A stretch of DNA of 8,309 bases from Candidatus Aenigmatarchaeota archaeon (GCA_016198645.1 JACQIE010000062.1:1-8309); one strand, 5' to 3'. Positions 1 to 6,145 are shown, counted from the first letter of the stretch. Notes: generated from the sequence alone by a model not told the origin. A program made the numbers and translations.

Positions 1-40
1 AATCACCTAAGTATAATAAGTATAATCACGTATTTAAGGT
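1..40 (-). promoter_or_regulatory. Possible promoter and RBS of a minus-strand gene beyond the left edge
   Basis: Read on the minus strand, a TATA-like CTTAAATA lies at about 32-39 and a GGTGAT sequence, a good archaeal Shine-Dalgarno match, lies at 3-8 just before the window edge. This would suit a leadered gene starting left of the window. The stretch also holds two perfect tandem copies of AAGTATAAT (9-17 and 18-26), and AATCAC occurs at 1-6 and 24-29. The gene itself is not visible, so this is weak inference. Confidence 0.25.
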
Positions 41-65
41 TTTTCTATGACGCTTTGCTTCCGCA

Positions 66-560
66 TCAAAACCGGTACTCTTCCAATTTGTGCACTTCCG
101 TCACTAAAACTTCTTTCCAGTCGCCTATCATGTCTGCAAACTTCTCCTTTAGTTCAATCTTCATTCTGTCCAGCTCACTCGTATTCTTCGCCAGCATCAC
201 TATATACATGTCGTAGTCTCCAAGCATGGACATCACGTCTATGACCCTCGGATTTTTCTTCATTTCGCTTATGAATTCGCCGTGGCGCTCTTTTGTCACG
301 TTCCTTAGTTTTATGTAAACGTGCACCGCGAGCGGCAACCCTATCCGGCTGGGAACGGGCTGGATAGTGTATTTACCTATGACGCCGTCCAGTTGCAGCT
401 TTTCCACCCTTTTCTTCGTGGAGTCTACGGAAAGCCGGACTTTTTTCGCTATAGCCGTTAGTTTTTCTCTCGCATTATCCGACAATATGTTCAGTATCCG
501 CCTGTCTGTTTCATCAAGATGCCTTATTTCTTCGCGTTTTACCGTATTATTTTCCTTCAT
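66..560 (-). CDS. Lrp/AsnC family transcriptional regulator
   Basis: A 164-residue DNA-binding regulator of the Lrp/AsnC (feast/famine) family, the usual length for the family. Residues about 15-65 form the winged HTH domain, opening with LDETDRRILNIL and with a recognition helix around SVDSTKKRVEKL (44-55). Residues about 76-155 form the RAM ligand-binding and oligomerisation domain, with the typical LGDYDMYIVM (113-122). Family members assemble as dimers to octamers and often respond to amino acids; the ligand here cannot be read. The start at 560 is supported by TTTAAAT on the minus strand centred about 26 bases upstream, implying a leaderless mRNA. It diverges from the membrane protein gene at 661, and the intergene contains extended dyad symmetry that could be its own operator. 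The ten-residue charged N-terminus (MKENNTVKRE) precedes the HTH and is unremarkable. Confidence 0.93.
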   Translation of the reverse strand: MKENNTVKREEIRHLDETDRRILNILSDNAREKLTAIAKKVRLSVDSTKKRVEKLQLDGVIGKYTIQPVPSRIGLPLAVHVYIKLRNVTKERHGEFISEMKKNPRVIDVMSMLGDYDMYIVMLAKNTSELDRMKIELKEKFADMIGDWKEVLVTEVHKLEEYRF

Positions 561-562
561 AA

Positions 563-607
563 CCTTAAATATTAAGATAAATATTTAAATTCATCTTATT
601 TTTAAGG
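563..607. promoter_or_regulatory. AT-rich nested dyad, candidate Lrp autoregulatory operator
   Basis: CCTTAAA (563-569) and TTTAAGG (601-607) are a perfect inverted repeat centred at 585. Inside it, TAAGAT (573-578) and ATCTTA (593-598) form a second inverted repeat centred at 585.5, and ATTTAAAT (583-590) is a third, centred at 586.5. A separate short dyad, CTTAA-ATA-TTAAG, lies at 564-576. The region covers the regulator's TATA box and its 5' end. Lrp-family proteins bind AT-rich dyads and commonly repress themselves, so an operator is plausible. AT-rich DNA makes chance palindromes easy, so the function is inferred. Confidence 0.45.
583..590 (-). promoter_or_regulatory. TATA box of the Lrp-family gene
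   Basis: ATTTAAAT on the minus strand is centred about 26 bases upstream of the ATG at 560. This is the distance expected when transcription begins at or next to the start codon, so the mRNA is probably leaderless. It sits in the centre of the dyad at 563-607, so a bound regulator would block TBP. Confidence 0.6.
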
Positions 608-623
608 CAAATATGCGCAGAAT

Positions 624-638
624 GTTATATTCTATTTA
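624..638 (+). promoter_or_regulatory. TATA region of the membrane protein gene at 661
   Basis: Two overlapping TATA-like sequences lie here. TATTTA (633-638) is centred about 26 bases before ATG 661, and GTTATAT (624-630) is centred about 25 bases before GTG 652. Both in-frame starts therefore have a plausible leaderless promoter. No Shine-Dalgarno match is visible in front of either. Confidence 0.4.
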
Positions 639-660
639 GTATTACTATATAGTGATAAGT

Positions 661-1407
661 ATGGTGGAAATCGTGCTGTGGAAGCCGCTGTATTACGTGA
701 GCATAGCCATGTTCGCGCTGTCGCTGCTGGCTTATCCGTTCAGCCAGACGTTTTCCGTGGTTATGATACTCGTACTCGTTTCGGTCTGGAGCAAGATACC
801 CGGTTACGTGCACTTCGTGTTCAATAAGCTTGCGATGAACGACCTGTTCACATTCATCGTCGGCGCATATCTTGGCGGTTTGGCCGGCGGCTTGTTCGGC
901 GCTTTCGTCGTCCTGTTCGGCAGGATATTCGGCGTCAACGAATACGTTCCTTACACAATAAGATGCGCAATCGGGCTTTTCGTCGCCGGCATGCTTGCGC
1001 CTTTTGCCGTCTCCGTGGCCGGCGGAGTCAACATAAACGCGCTTTTCATATTTGAAGGAATCTTTTACGCATTGTATTATACGATGGTTTTCCTGTTCGC
1101 CAAAGACGAGATAAGCCTTGAAGCGGGGCTGCTACCCTTCGTTGTATTCTTTGACTTCGTGCTCAATGCGACGTGGCTCGGAAGCTTCGGCGGGGCGATT
1201 AACAACTTAATGTTAAACGGCATCTCCTCTGGCTGGACGTTCATCGTGTTCGCCGGCATTATTCTTGGTTTTATTGCTTTGGCAAGAAACGGCGGCAAGC
1301 TGGCAGGATATATAACGGCGAAAATGCACAAAGAAGAGAACGCGTCGGACGAGGAATCGCTGCTGAAAAGGCTGGAAAGCGCGAAAAAAGCGCGCGTGAC
1401 CGTTTAA
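661..1407 (+). CDS. Polytopic membrane protein of unknown function
   Basis: A 248-residue, very hydrophobic protein; I do not recognise the family. Membrane segments are suggested at about residues 10-27, 31-46, 62-88, 101-118, 126-147, 158-172 and 190-208. A charged, probably cytoplasmic C-terminal tail rich in Lys, Arg and Glu follows from about 218. The segment GAYLGGLAGGLFGAFVVL (68-85), with glycines at close spacing, recalls small-molecule transporter cores such as ECF S-components; this is resemblance only. The order of hydrophobic blocks resembles the 147-residue membrane protein at 4602-5045, which may be a distant shorter relative. The start is ambiguous: an in-frame GTG at 652 would add three residues (MIS), and each start has a TATA-like sequence at a suitable distance. 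ATG is preferred because the neighbours all start with ATG. The stop codon TAA lies inside the TATA box of the next gene. Confidence 0.85.
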   Translation: MVEIVLWKPLYYVSIAMFALSLLAYPFSQTFSVVMILVLVSVWSKIPGYVHFVFNKLAMNDLFTFIVGAYLGGLAGGLFGAFVVLFGRIFGVNEYVPYTIRCAIGLFVAGMLAPFAVSVAGGVNINALFIFEGIFYALYYTMVFLFAKDEISLEAGLLPFVVFFDFVLNATWLGSFGGAINNLMLNGISSGWTFIVFAGIILGFIALARNGGKLAGYITAKMHKEENASDEESLLKRLESAKKARVTV

Positions 1408-1410
1408 ATA
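1403..1410 (+). promoter_or_regulatory. TATA box of the secreted-protein gene, overlapping the upstream stop codon
   Basis: TTTAAATA is centred 24-25 bases before ATG 1431, an archaeal TATA box for a leaderless transcript. The TAA stop of the membrane protein gene (1405-1407) lies within it, so the two functions share the same bases. The downstream gene therefore probably has its own promoter despite the 23-base gap. Confidence 0.65.
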
Positions 1411-1430
1411 CTCTTCGGAAAAGCGGTATC

Positions 1431-1949
1431 ATGCAACATTACCTCGGAAAAGCAATGAATGCGATGGAACGCGCCGCTGCATTCCTAACGGTCGTGCCGT
1501 TCATTGCGCTGTCAGGTTACGATAACCCCGACGTGAAAAAGGCGCTTGACCTGCGCAATCCTGCCGACTACCTTCGTTGCACGGAAAGGCCGGACATGAT
1601 GTTTGTCTTGCCCGGAGAAAAAGGCCTGCAGTTGTCTTTCATGGAATTCAGCTACGGGCCAGTGGACGTGAAAGGGACGTACCGGGTAGACGTAATGAAA
1701 TGGAGCGGTGAAGTCCTGGCTAGCAGGAGAGAGGATGCCGGATGCAAAACGACAAGAAAGGGGCATAACCCAACCATATCGATAGATGTGCCAGCCGGCG
1801 AGAATTCATTCCTTTATTCTGCAAGCTTCACTTCGCCGAAAAAAGTCGTAGAGACTATTGGGTATTGCAATATGGATAAAGCCGGCGCACGTTGCACGAG
1901 CATGTCCTACCATGAAGCGGAGGCTCCGGAAATAGGATTATCCGGCTGA
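1431..1949 (+). CDS. Small secreted or membrane-anchored four-cysteine protein, function unknown
   Basis: A 172-residue protein that I do not recognise. A hydrophobic stretch at residues about 15-29 (AAAFLTVVPFIAL) after a short basic region fits a signal peptide or a single N-terminal anchor. No lipobox cysteine follows it. The remainder is polar, rich in predicted beta strands, and contains exactly four cysteines (50, 105, 146, 155), which could form two disulfide bonds outside the cell. ATG 1431 is chosen because of the TATA box 24-25 bases upstream. An in-frame ATG at 1455 (residue 9) would give a more typical short signal peptide but lies too far from that box. It follows the membrane protein by 23 bases and converges with the ThyX-like gene with only two bases between stops, so the 3' ends of the two transcripts probably overlap. 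Confidence 0.8.
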   Translation: MQHYLGKAMNAMERAAAFLTVVPFIALSGYDNPDVKKALDLRNPADYLRCTERPDMMFVLPGEKGLQLSFMEFSYGPVDVKGTYRVDVMKWSGEVLASRREDAGCKTTRKGHNPTISIDVPAGENSFLYSASFTSPKKVVETIGYCNMDKAGARCTSMSYHEAEAPEIGLSG

Positions 1950-1951
1950 CG

Positions 1952-3544
1952 CTACGAACCGCCGTACTTTTTATCCATATCTTCCATCTTTCTGTCTATA
2001 CGCTTCTCCGCCTCGCTGCGCTCCATTGCGTAAGAGTTAAAGTCCACGAAACGCATATTTTTGAAAACCGCCGGATGCGCGCCCTGCGCGAGCCGCGCCA
2101 TCTTTTGGCATATACGCCGATAGTCCGGATGCCCCTGCTGCACGGTGCGCAGTTCGGTTAAGTGGTAAAGCTCGCGCGCATTCAGCGTGAAGTACCAGCG
2201 TATGCGGAAGCCAAACGGCACGACGTATTGCGCCTCGTGCGGCATCTCTCTCACGATAGCCGACCACGCTTCCTTCGCTTTCTTCATGAGTTCGTGATAT
2301 ATCTGCTCCGCGCCTATCTCTTTTAGCTCTGCCGGCACGTCATAGCCATGCAGCGCCGTGAGAAGCTGGCGCTGCTGCGTGAGAACGCGGTGGCGGTGCA
2401 GGTCGCGGTATATGCCGAAGTTTCCAAGCATATCAAAAGTATAGTAAGAATTTTCAAACGCCCTGCCGGGCTTGTGGCGGCGGTTGCTTCGCCGCGCCGT
2501 GTATTCGTCCATGAGCTTCTCTTTTTCCGCTGCGCCCATTTTTTTCACGATGCCCGTGCACTGCTCCATCGGCATCTGCGAGTGGGAATACAATATTGCC
2601 GCAACGATTTTGTCCTCGCCGTCCTTGTCATGGTTCACAAGCGTGACTTCCTCATCGTCGTGCGCGTCTTTCGTCGCGCTTAGCACGGCTCTTTCCGTCC
2701 CGTCGTCCGTTTCCTTTAGGTAATTTATATATTCTATTCCGTGCTTCTCGTCGGGGCGCTTGACGAAAGACGGGATGACTTTTCTCAGTTCTTCGTGCAT
2801 TCCGGCTGCTATTCCTTTTATCTCTCCCAGCCGCGAAGCGTAAAGCTTCGTCAGCAGGTACTCAAACGCCCGGCCGTTTCCGTATATTCCCATGTTGGTG
2901 AGCGTGGAAGCGGGAAGAAAAACGCGCAGTATGTCGCAGGCTTTCGCCCGCACCGTAAACGCATATGCCCGGTCGCTCATGTCCGGTGGTTTCGGAAATA
3001 TTTTCGTTATGTGCTGCTTCATCGGCTCCAGTAGCTCGCTGTACGCTTCGAAGAGCGCGTCGCACGTCTCCTCGTAAAGCCGTGCAAAGCGCGACGCCAT
3101 TATAGCCGGCTCGCGGCAATACTTATAGCGCCCGTTTTCTTTTTCATTGAAATAGACGTATCGCGTGCTTTTCTCAAGAGGCGACAGCCCGATGCGCGAA
3201 TCTTCCACGAGCTTCGTTGCTATCATTGACACGTTTTCCAGCGCAATGTGCGCCCCGCCCAGCTCGGCTACCGAATCGTCCCCGTATTCCACGAGCACGC
3301 GGTCGTAGAACTCCTCCGCTTTTTTCGTCGCCGCGTCTTCATTTCCCTGCGTTTCCTCCACGGAAACGCCCTGATTCTGCAAAAACTCCGTGAGCAATAT
3401 TTCCCGCAGGCCCTTGGAAGAGCGGCTGTAGCGCGAGAAAAGCGCGCCCTTCACTACTTCAGGCAGATTGCGCAGCGCAAATATGCCCTTGTCCGTGTTC
3501 GTGACGAATTTTGATACAGCGAGCTTTTCGTCTTCCGTTAGCAT
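1952..3544 (-). CDS. Tandem two-domain ThyX-like (FAD-dependent thymidylate synthase family) protein
   Basis: A 530-residue protein made of two ThyX-like halves; canonical ThyX proteins are roughly 200-270 residues. ThyX makes dTMP from dUMP with methylene-tetrahydrofolate, FAD and NADPH. N half (about 25-265): EYGDDSVAE (86-94) matches the family's GH(E/D)S-type segment, LSPLEKSTRY (120-129) matches the SxxExSxRY part of the signature, and ILRVFLPAST to NGRAFEYLLTKL (205-234) matches the C-terminal part. The RHR that should precede the serine is replaced by SRI (116-118). C half (about 295-500): DLHRHRVLTQQRQ (381-393) keeps RHR (384-386), but SxxExSxRY is lost; VPFGFRIRWYFTLNARELYH (442-461) is again ThyX-like. 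A charged tail closes the protein. The start at 3544 is chosen because TTTAAG lies about 25 bases upstream; a longer ORF adding 58 residues would run into the divergent gene at 3648. Whether it makes dTMP is unproven. Confidence 0.85.
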   Translation of the reverse strand: MLTEDEKLAVSKFVTNTDKGIFALRNLPEVVKGALFSRYSRSSKGLREILLTEFLQNQGVSVEETQGNEDAATKKAEEFYDRVLVEYGDDSVAELGGAHIALENVSMIATKLVEDSRIGLSPLEKSTRYVYFNEKENGRYKYCREPAIMASRFARLYEETCDALFEAYSELLEPMKQHITKIFPKPPDMSDRAYAFTVRAKACDILRVFLPASTLTNMGIYGNGRAFEYLLTKLYASRLGEIKGIAAGMHEELRKVIPSFVKRPDEKHGIEYINYLKETDDGTERAVLSATKDAHDDEEVTLVNHDKDGEDKIVAAILYSHSQMPMEQCTGIVKKMGAAEKEKLMDEYTARRSNRRHKPGRAFENSYYTFDMLGNFGIYRDLHRHRVLTQQRQLLTALHGYDVPAELKEIGAEQIYHELMKKAKEAWSAIVREMPHEAQYVVPFGFRIRWYFTLNARELYHLTELRTVQQGHPDYRRICQKMARLAQGAHPAVFKNMRFVDFNSYAMERSEAEKRIDRKMEDMDKKYGGS

Positions 3545-3565
3545 CCGAATAGATAGGATGCAAAA

Positions 3566-3572
3566 CTTAAAT
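3566..3572 (-). promoter_or_regulatory. TATA box of the ThyX-like gene
   Basis: ATTTAAG on the minus strand is centred about 25 bases upstream of the ATG at 3544. This matches the spacing of the other promoters in the window and decides the start against the upstream in-frame ATG at 3718, which has no suitable element and lies inside the divergent gene. Confidence 0.55.
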
Positions 3573-3618
3573 CCGAAAGGGCTCCGTATCAAAGGAAAAC
3601 ATAATCTGTAAAACCATG

Positions 3619-3626
3619 CTTTAAAC
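3619..3626 (+). promoter_or_regulatory. TATA box of the orphan gene at 3648
   Basis: CTTTAAAC has its TTTAAA core at 3620-3625, centred 25-26 bases before ATG 3648, again implying a leaderless mRNA. It shares the 103-base divergent intergene (3545-3647) with the ThyX-like promoter; the two boxes are about 53 bases apart. Confidence 0.55.
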
Positions 3627-3647
3627 CTTTTCTGCCATACGTATAAA

Positions 3648-4490
3648 ATGCCGTCTGCAGCGATGCCTTTCAAGCTATGGATACGGGACGTTTCTAAAGG
3701 ACGGGGGTATTCTGACATTGTCGTGAATGCTATAACAATTTATGGAGAGTCTGTATTTTATACGAAAAACGGTACAGGCACTCCTACTTTTAACGATGGT
3801 TTGGCACTAAAGAAAATAACGCATTTGGCTATCACTCCGGAAGATGGAGAACGGGCGCGTAAAATAGCCGAGAAATTATATCGACAATATATTGCAAGAA
3901 TGGAGAATCCGAACGAACCGGCAAGTTCTGCCTATGCCCCGCATAAGGCTCTCAGATATAAAAGAAGTTTTGCAGCACTAAAAAGAGATATCGATAAAGG
4001 AATTTCAAATACAAACGAAGAAGACCTTGCAGAAGACCCGGTCTATAGAAATTCCAATGACATGATAAGGGGACTGATGCGGAGAAGGCAATTGACGCTT
4101 GAAGAGTATCAGACCCGGTTGATAAAAATACTGGAATACCAGGACATTATATCGTTGCCTTATGATGCGAAAGAGGCGGAAGGGATTGTCAATTATGCGA
4201 ACCGCGCTTTGTTTAACGACCCGAATGCCCATGGAAGTAATTGGGACCATTTTACTGGATATGTCATCCGTTTGTTGTCGGGAGATACGCTTTCACGGGT
4301 CGGTGTCATGAGAAACGGAATTGACCCTGAAACTGTCCTTAAAAAAGCTGAAATCCTGCGGAGAACGTACCATTTTAACATGAGTCAATTTCCACCGCCG
4401 ATGACAGAAGCGGAAGCAGCCACGTACAAAATACGTGGTGGTCAAAATCCCATAGCCTTTGAAGAGGGATGGCAACCGAGGCGCAATTAA
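3648..4490 (+). CDS. Soluble protein of unknown function
   Basis: A 280-residue protein with no membrane segment or signal peptide; I do not recognise it. The first 70 residues look like a small mixed alpha/beta unit (DIVVNAITIYGESVFYTK at 23-40). From about 68 on it is mostly charged and helical (ERARKIAEKLYRQYIARM, MRRRQLTLEEYQTRLIKILEY). The end is Pro- and Gly-rich (SQFPPPM, RGGQNP). Hand counts on a few 60-base lines give roughly 35-42% GC, against about 60% for a line of the adjacent ThyX-like gene. The codon use is also more AT-rich. This could mean recent acquisition, fast evolution or low expression. ATG 3648 is chosen on the TATA spacing; an in-frame ATG at 3663 is possible. It diverges from the ThyX-like gene, and no functional link is visible. 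Confidence 0.75.
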   Translation: MPSAAMPFKLWIRDVSKGRGYSDIVVNAITIYGESVFYTKNGTGTPTFNDGLALKKITHLAITPEDGERARKIAEKLYRQYIARMENPNEPASSAYAPHKALRYKRSFAALKRDIDKGISNTNEEDLAEDPVYRNSNDMIRGLMRRRQLTLEEYQTRLIKILEYQDIISLPYDAKEAEGIVNYANRALFNDPNAHGSNWDHFTGYVIRLLSGDTLSRVGVMRNGIDPETVLKKAEILRRTYHFNMSQFPPPMTEAEAATYKIRGGQNPIAFEEGWQPRRN

Positions 4491-4572
4491 AGAGACGGAA
4501 AACGGATTCTCCAAAATCGGAAAGAGCATTTCTACAGAGCCGGGAAAAGATATAATTTTCGCAAATTTAACG

Positions 4573-4579
4573 TTTTAAT
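4573..4579 (+). promoter_or_regulatory. TATA-like element before the small membrane protein gene
   Basis: TTTTAAT is centred about 26 bases before ATG 4602, matching the window's leaderless pattern. The rest of the gap 4491-4572 is AT-rich and shows no gene or clear terminator. Confidence 0.45.
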
Positions 4580-4601
4580 CCCTATCATCGAATTATACCG
4601 C

Positions 4602-5045
4602 ATGCTTGAGTCGTGGCTTGTCTTTGCCGTTTCAGTGGCGCTGAACTTTTTAGTCAGAGCCGTCACGCCTTATTTCGGCGCGTTCCGCCGCGGCTTTGAC
4701 ACGGTCGTCTTCTGCTCCGTCACGACGGGCTTCATCGGCGGCATAAAAGACGGGCTTTTGTTCGGGGTGCTTATCGCCGTCACTTATTATGCATGGCGCA
4801 GCAGCCAGTGGAGCCACGCGCTTTACGTGGTCCCGCTCGCTGCGCTGACCGGAGTATTCGCTGGCATGCTGCAAGCCCAGCCATATTTTCAAGTAGCTAC
4901 AGCTCTTTTCGCGTTCTATCACGCGATTTCCGCTCTCGTCGTGACGACTGTATACAGAAGCATGAGCTTCCGTTATCTTGTTTTTATTGCCGCCAATTTC
5001 GCCACGACTTTCCTGCTTGCGAGCGCGGTTACGCCGCTGGTGTGA
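4602..5045 (+). CDS. Small integral membrane protein, function unknown
   Basis: A 147-residue protein, nearly all hydrophobic, with about five or six membrane segments (about 4-22, 34-48, 50-64, 73-91, 96-117 and 123-143) and only short polar loops such as FRRGFD (28-33) and WRSSQW (65-70). I do not recognise the family. By eye the block order resembles the middle of the membrane protein at 661-1407: FIGGIKDGLLFGVL here against YLGGLAGGLFGAFVV there, GVFAGML against GLFVAGML, then an aromatic-rich helix and a final helix containing N and A. They may be distant relatives, but hydrophobic proteins align easily by chance. The ATG at 4602 has a TATA-like element 26 bases upstream. It stands alone between two other orphan genes on the same strand. 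Confidence 0.75.
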   Translation: MLESWLVFAVSVALNFLVRAVTPYFGAFRRGFDTVVFCSVTTGFIGGIKDGLLFGVLIAVTYYAWRSSQWSHALYVVPLAALTGVFAGMLQAQPYFQVATALFAFYHAISALVVTTVYRSMSFRYLVFIAANFATTFLLASAVTPLV

Positions 5046-5132
5046 ACTAAAAAGTTATCCGGAAAGATAGTAAAAAATAAAGACTATTGAGGGGCATAAG
5101 ACACCAAACCGTGTATAAGCGATTTTTTACAA

Positions 5133-5140
5133 TTTTAAAA
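5133..5140 (+). promoter_or_regulatory. TATA box of the SH3-like gene
   Basis: TTTTAAAA is centred 26-27 bases before ATG 5163. It decides the start in favour of 5163 over an in-frame TTG at 5148, which would lie only about 11 bases from the box. The run of six T at 5123-5128 just before it could end the upstream transcript. Confidence 0.55.
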
Positions 5141-5162
5141 ACCTTCCTTGCGGCAGTTACGC

Positions 5163-5456
5163 ATGAGCTTCACCATAGGCAGTTACGTCGAAATACTGGA
5201 AAAACCGGAAGGGTATTTTGATGTTACGATAGGCACGCTGGGAAAAGTGAAGAGCGACAAATGGCTCGCAAGCCAGGGCATCTACTGCGTTGACGTGTTT
5301 GACAGCGAAGAACGAGGTTGCTTAAACCTCAATTTTGAGCCTTATCAACTGCGGGCCGTAACGCCGGAAGAAATTTCAGCCTCGCCGGACTGGACGATAC
5401 AAAGAGAAATGCTGGACGAATATGAAAAGCAAATGACGCTTCAAGGAATACGGTAA
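5163..5456 (+). CDS. Small protein with an SH3-like beta-barrel, function unknown
   Basis: A 97-residue soluble protein. Residues about 4-66 have the pattern of a small SH3-like or KOW-like barrel. IGSYVEIL is followed by a loop, then IGTLGKVKSDKW, GIYCVDVF and finally YQLRAVTPEE, that is, the usual 'G-x-V-x-I ... G-x-x-G-x-V ... Y-x-V ... L-R-x-V' succession. Residues about 68-97 form a charged helix (TIQREMLDEYEKQM). Two cysteines (42, 53) are present. Such barrels occur in protein- and nucleic-acid-binding proteins, so the fold alone does not give a role. The start is set by the TATA box; a TTG-initiated form would add MRQLR. It is followed by 44 bases carrying the next gene's promoter. 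Confidence 0.72.
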   Translation: MSFTIGSYVEILEKPEGYFDVTIGTLGKVKSDKWLASQGIYCVDVFDSEERGCLNLNFEPYQLRAVTPEEISASPDWTIQREMLDEYEKQMTLQGIR

Positions 5457-5471
5457 ATCGCTTTAATAAGC

Positions 5472-5481
5472 ATTATATAAT
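5472..5481 (+). promoter_or_regulatory. TATA box of the 214-residue orphan gene
   Basis: ATTATATAAT is centred 24-25 bases before ATG 5501, a near-ideal archaeal TATA box. A GGAG at 5486-5489 lies 11 bases before the ATG but would be outside a leaderless transcript. Confidence 0.6.
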
Positions 5482-5500
5482 TTACGGAGCAATAGAGTAT

Positions 5501-6145
5501 ATGACAGTACGCATAAGCATAAGCCGCCTTTTTGGACACCGGCCCGCGACGCCAGAACGTCCAAGCGACATTGCAACGCCCGAACCTGCCAATCCATTTC
5601 TCAGGATTGGAGTGGTGCCGGCGCCAGACTCGAGTTCGCTTGCATATATGAGAAACTTCAGTGGCGACATATACAGGGAGGCGGGTTTCCATAACGGCGA
5701 TTACGGACTGCTGTCCACTGCGAACGGGGAACGCGGCATAGTGCCTGTCAGAATTCTGGAGAGCCCGTCCAAAACAACGGAAGTTTACCGTTCTTCTGAC
5801 GGCACATACAGACGCGTGCACATCGTAGCCGTGGCAATGCCAGATTCAATTCCACCGCAGAATCCTCCTTGGTTTATAGCTAATTCGCGCATTGAAAACT
5901 TCCAACAGCTTGTTGAAATGGGCGCCGTGCGCCCCATTCTCCGGGCCTATCCCATCACGGACGATTTTCCCGGCGCGCTTCGCGCGGCAGGAGCCGTTGA
6001 CCCTACCGAAGCAATTGTAAGCCTGCGTTATAGGCCCGGCACGAACGAAGATATGGCTGCCGCACTTCAAAAAGCCTCTGATAAATATCCTCCGGAAATG
6101 CGCAGGTTTCTGGATGGAATTCCGTTGCAGATGCCGTTGCAATGA
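5501..6145 (+). CDS. Protein of unknown function
   Basis: A 214-residue soluble protein that I do not recognise. The N-terminus (about 1-32) is Arg/Pro/Thr-rich and probably disordered, and leads into NPFLRIGVVP. Residues about 35-115 look like a beta-rich unit (GDYGLLSTANGERGIVPVRI, then VYRSSDGTYRRVHIVAVAM). Residues about 120-214 are mixed, ending in a helix-rich segment (EDMAAALQKASDKYPPEMRRF) and a short PLQMPLQ tail. No signal peptide, membrane helix or catalytic motif is visible. The ATG at 5501 is supported by the TATA box 25 bases upstream. GC-rich codons resemble those of the housekeeping genes here, unlike the orphan at 3648. The gene ends about 30 bases before the TATA box of the eS6 operon, so it is transcribed separately or reads into that operon. 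Confidence 0.72.
   Translation: MTVRISISRLFGHRPATPERPSDIATPEPANPFLRIGVVPAPDSSSLAYMRNFSGDIYREAGFHNGDYGLLSTANGERGIVPVRILESPSKTTEVYRSSDGTYRRVHIVAVAMPDSIPPQNPPWFIANSRIENFQQLVEMGAVRPILRAYPITDDFPGALRAAGAVDPTEAIVSLRYRPGTNEDMAAALQKASDKYPPEMRRFLDGIPLQMPLQ

Noticed and set aside
47..244. Plus-strand open frame of 65 codons
   Set aside because: It is antisense to the Lrp-family gene, Ser/Leu-rich as expected from a shadow frame, and its nearest TATA-like sequence is only about 13 bases upstream.
2037..3514. Several open frames of 60-111 codons on both strands across the ThyX-like gene
   Set aside because: All overlap a well-supported ThyX-like coding region in other frames, and their Arg/Ala-rich content reflects its high GC.
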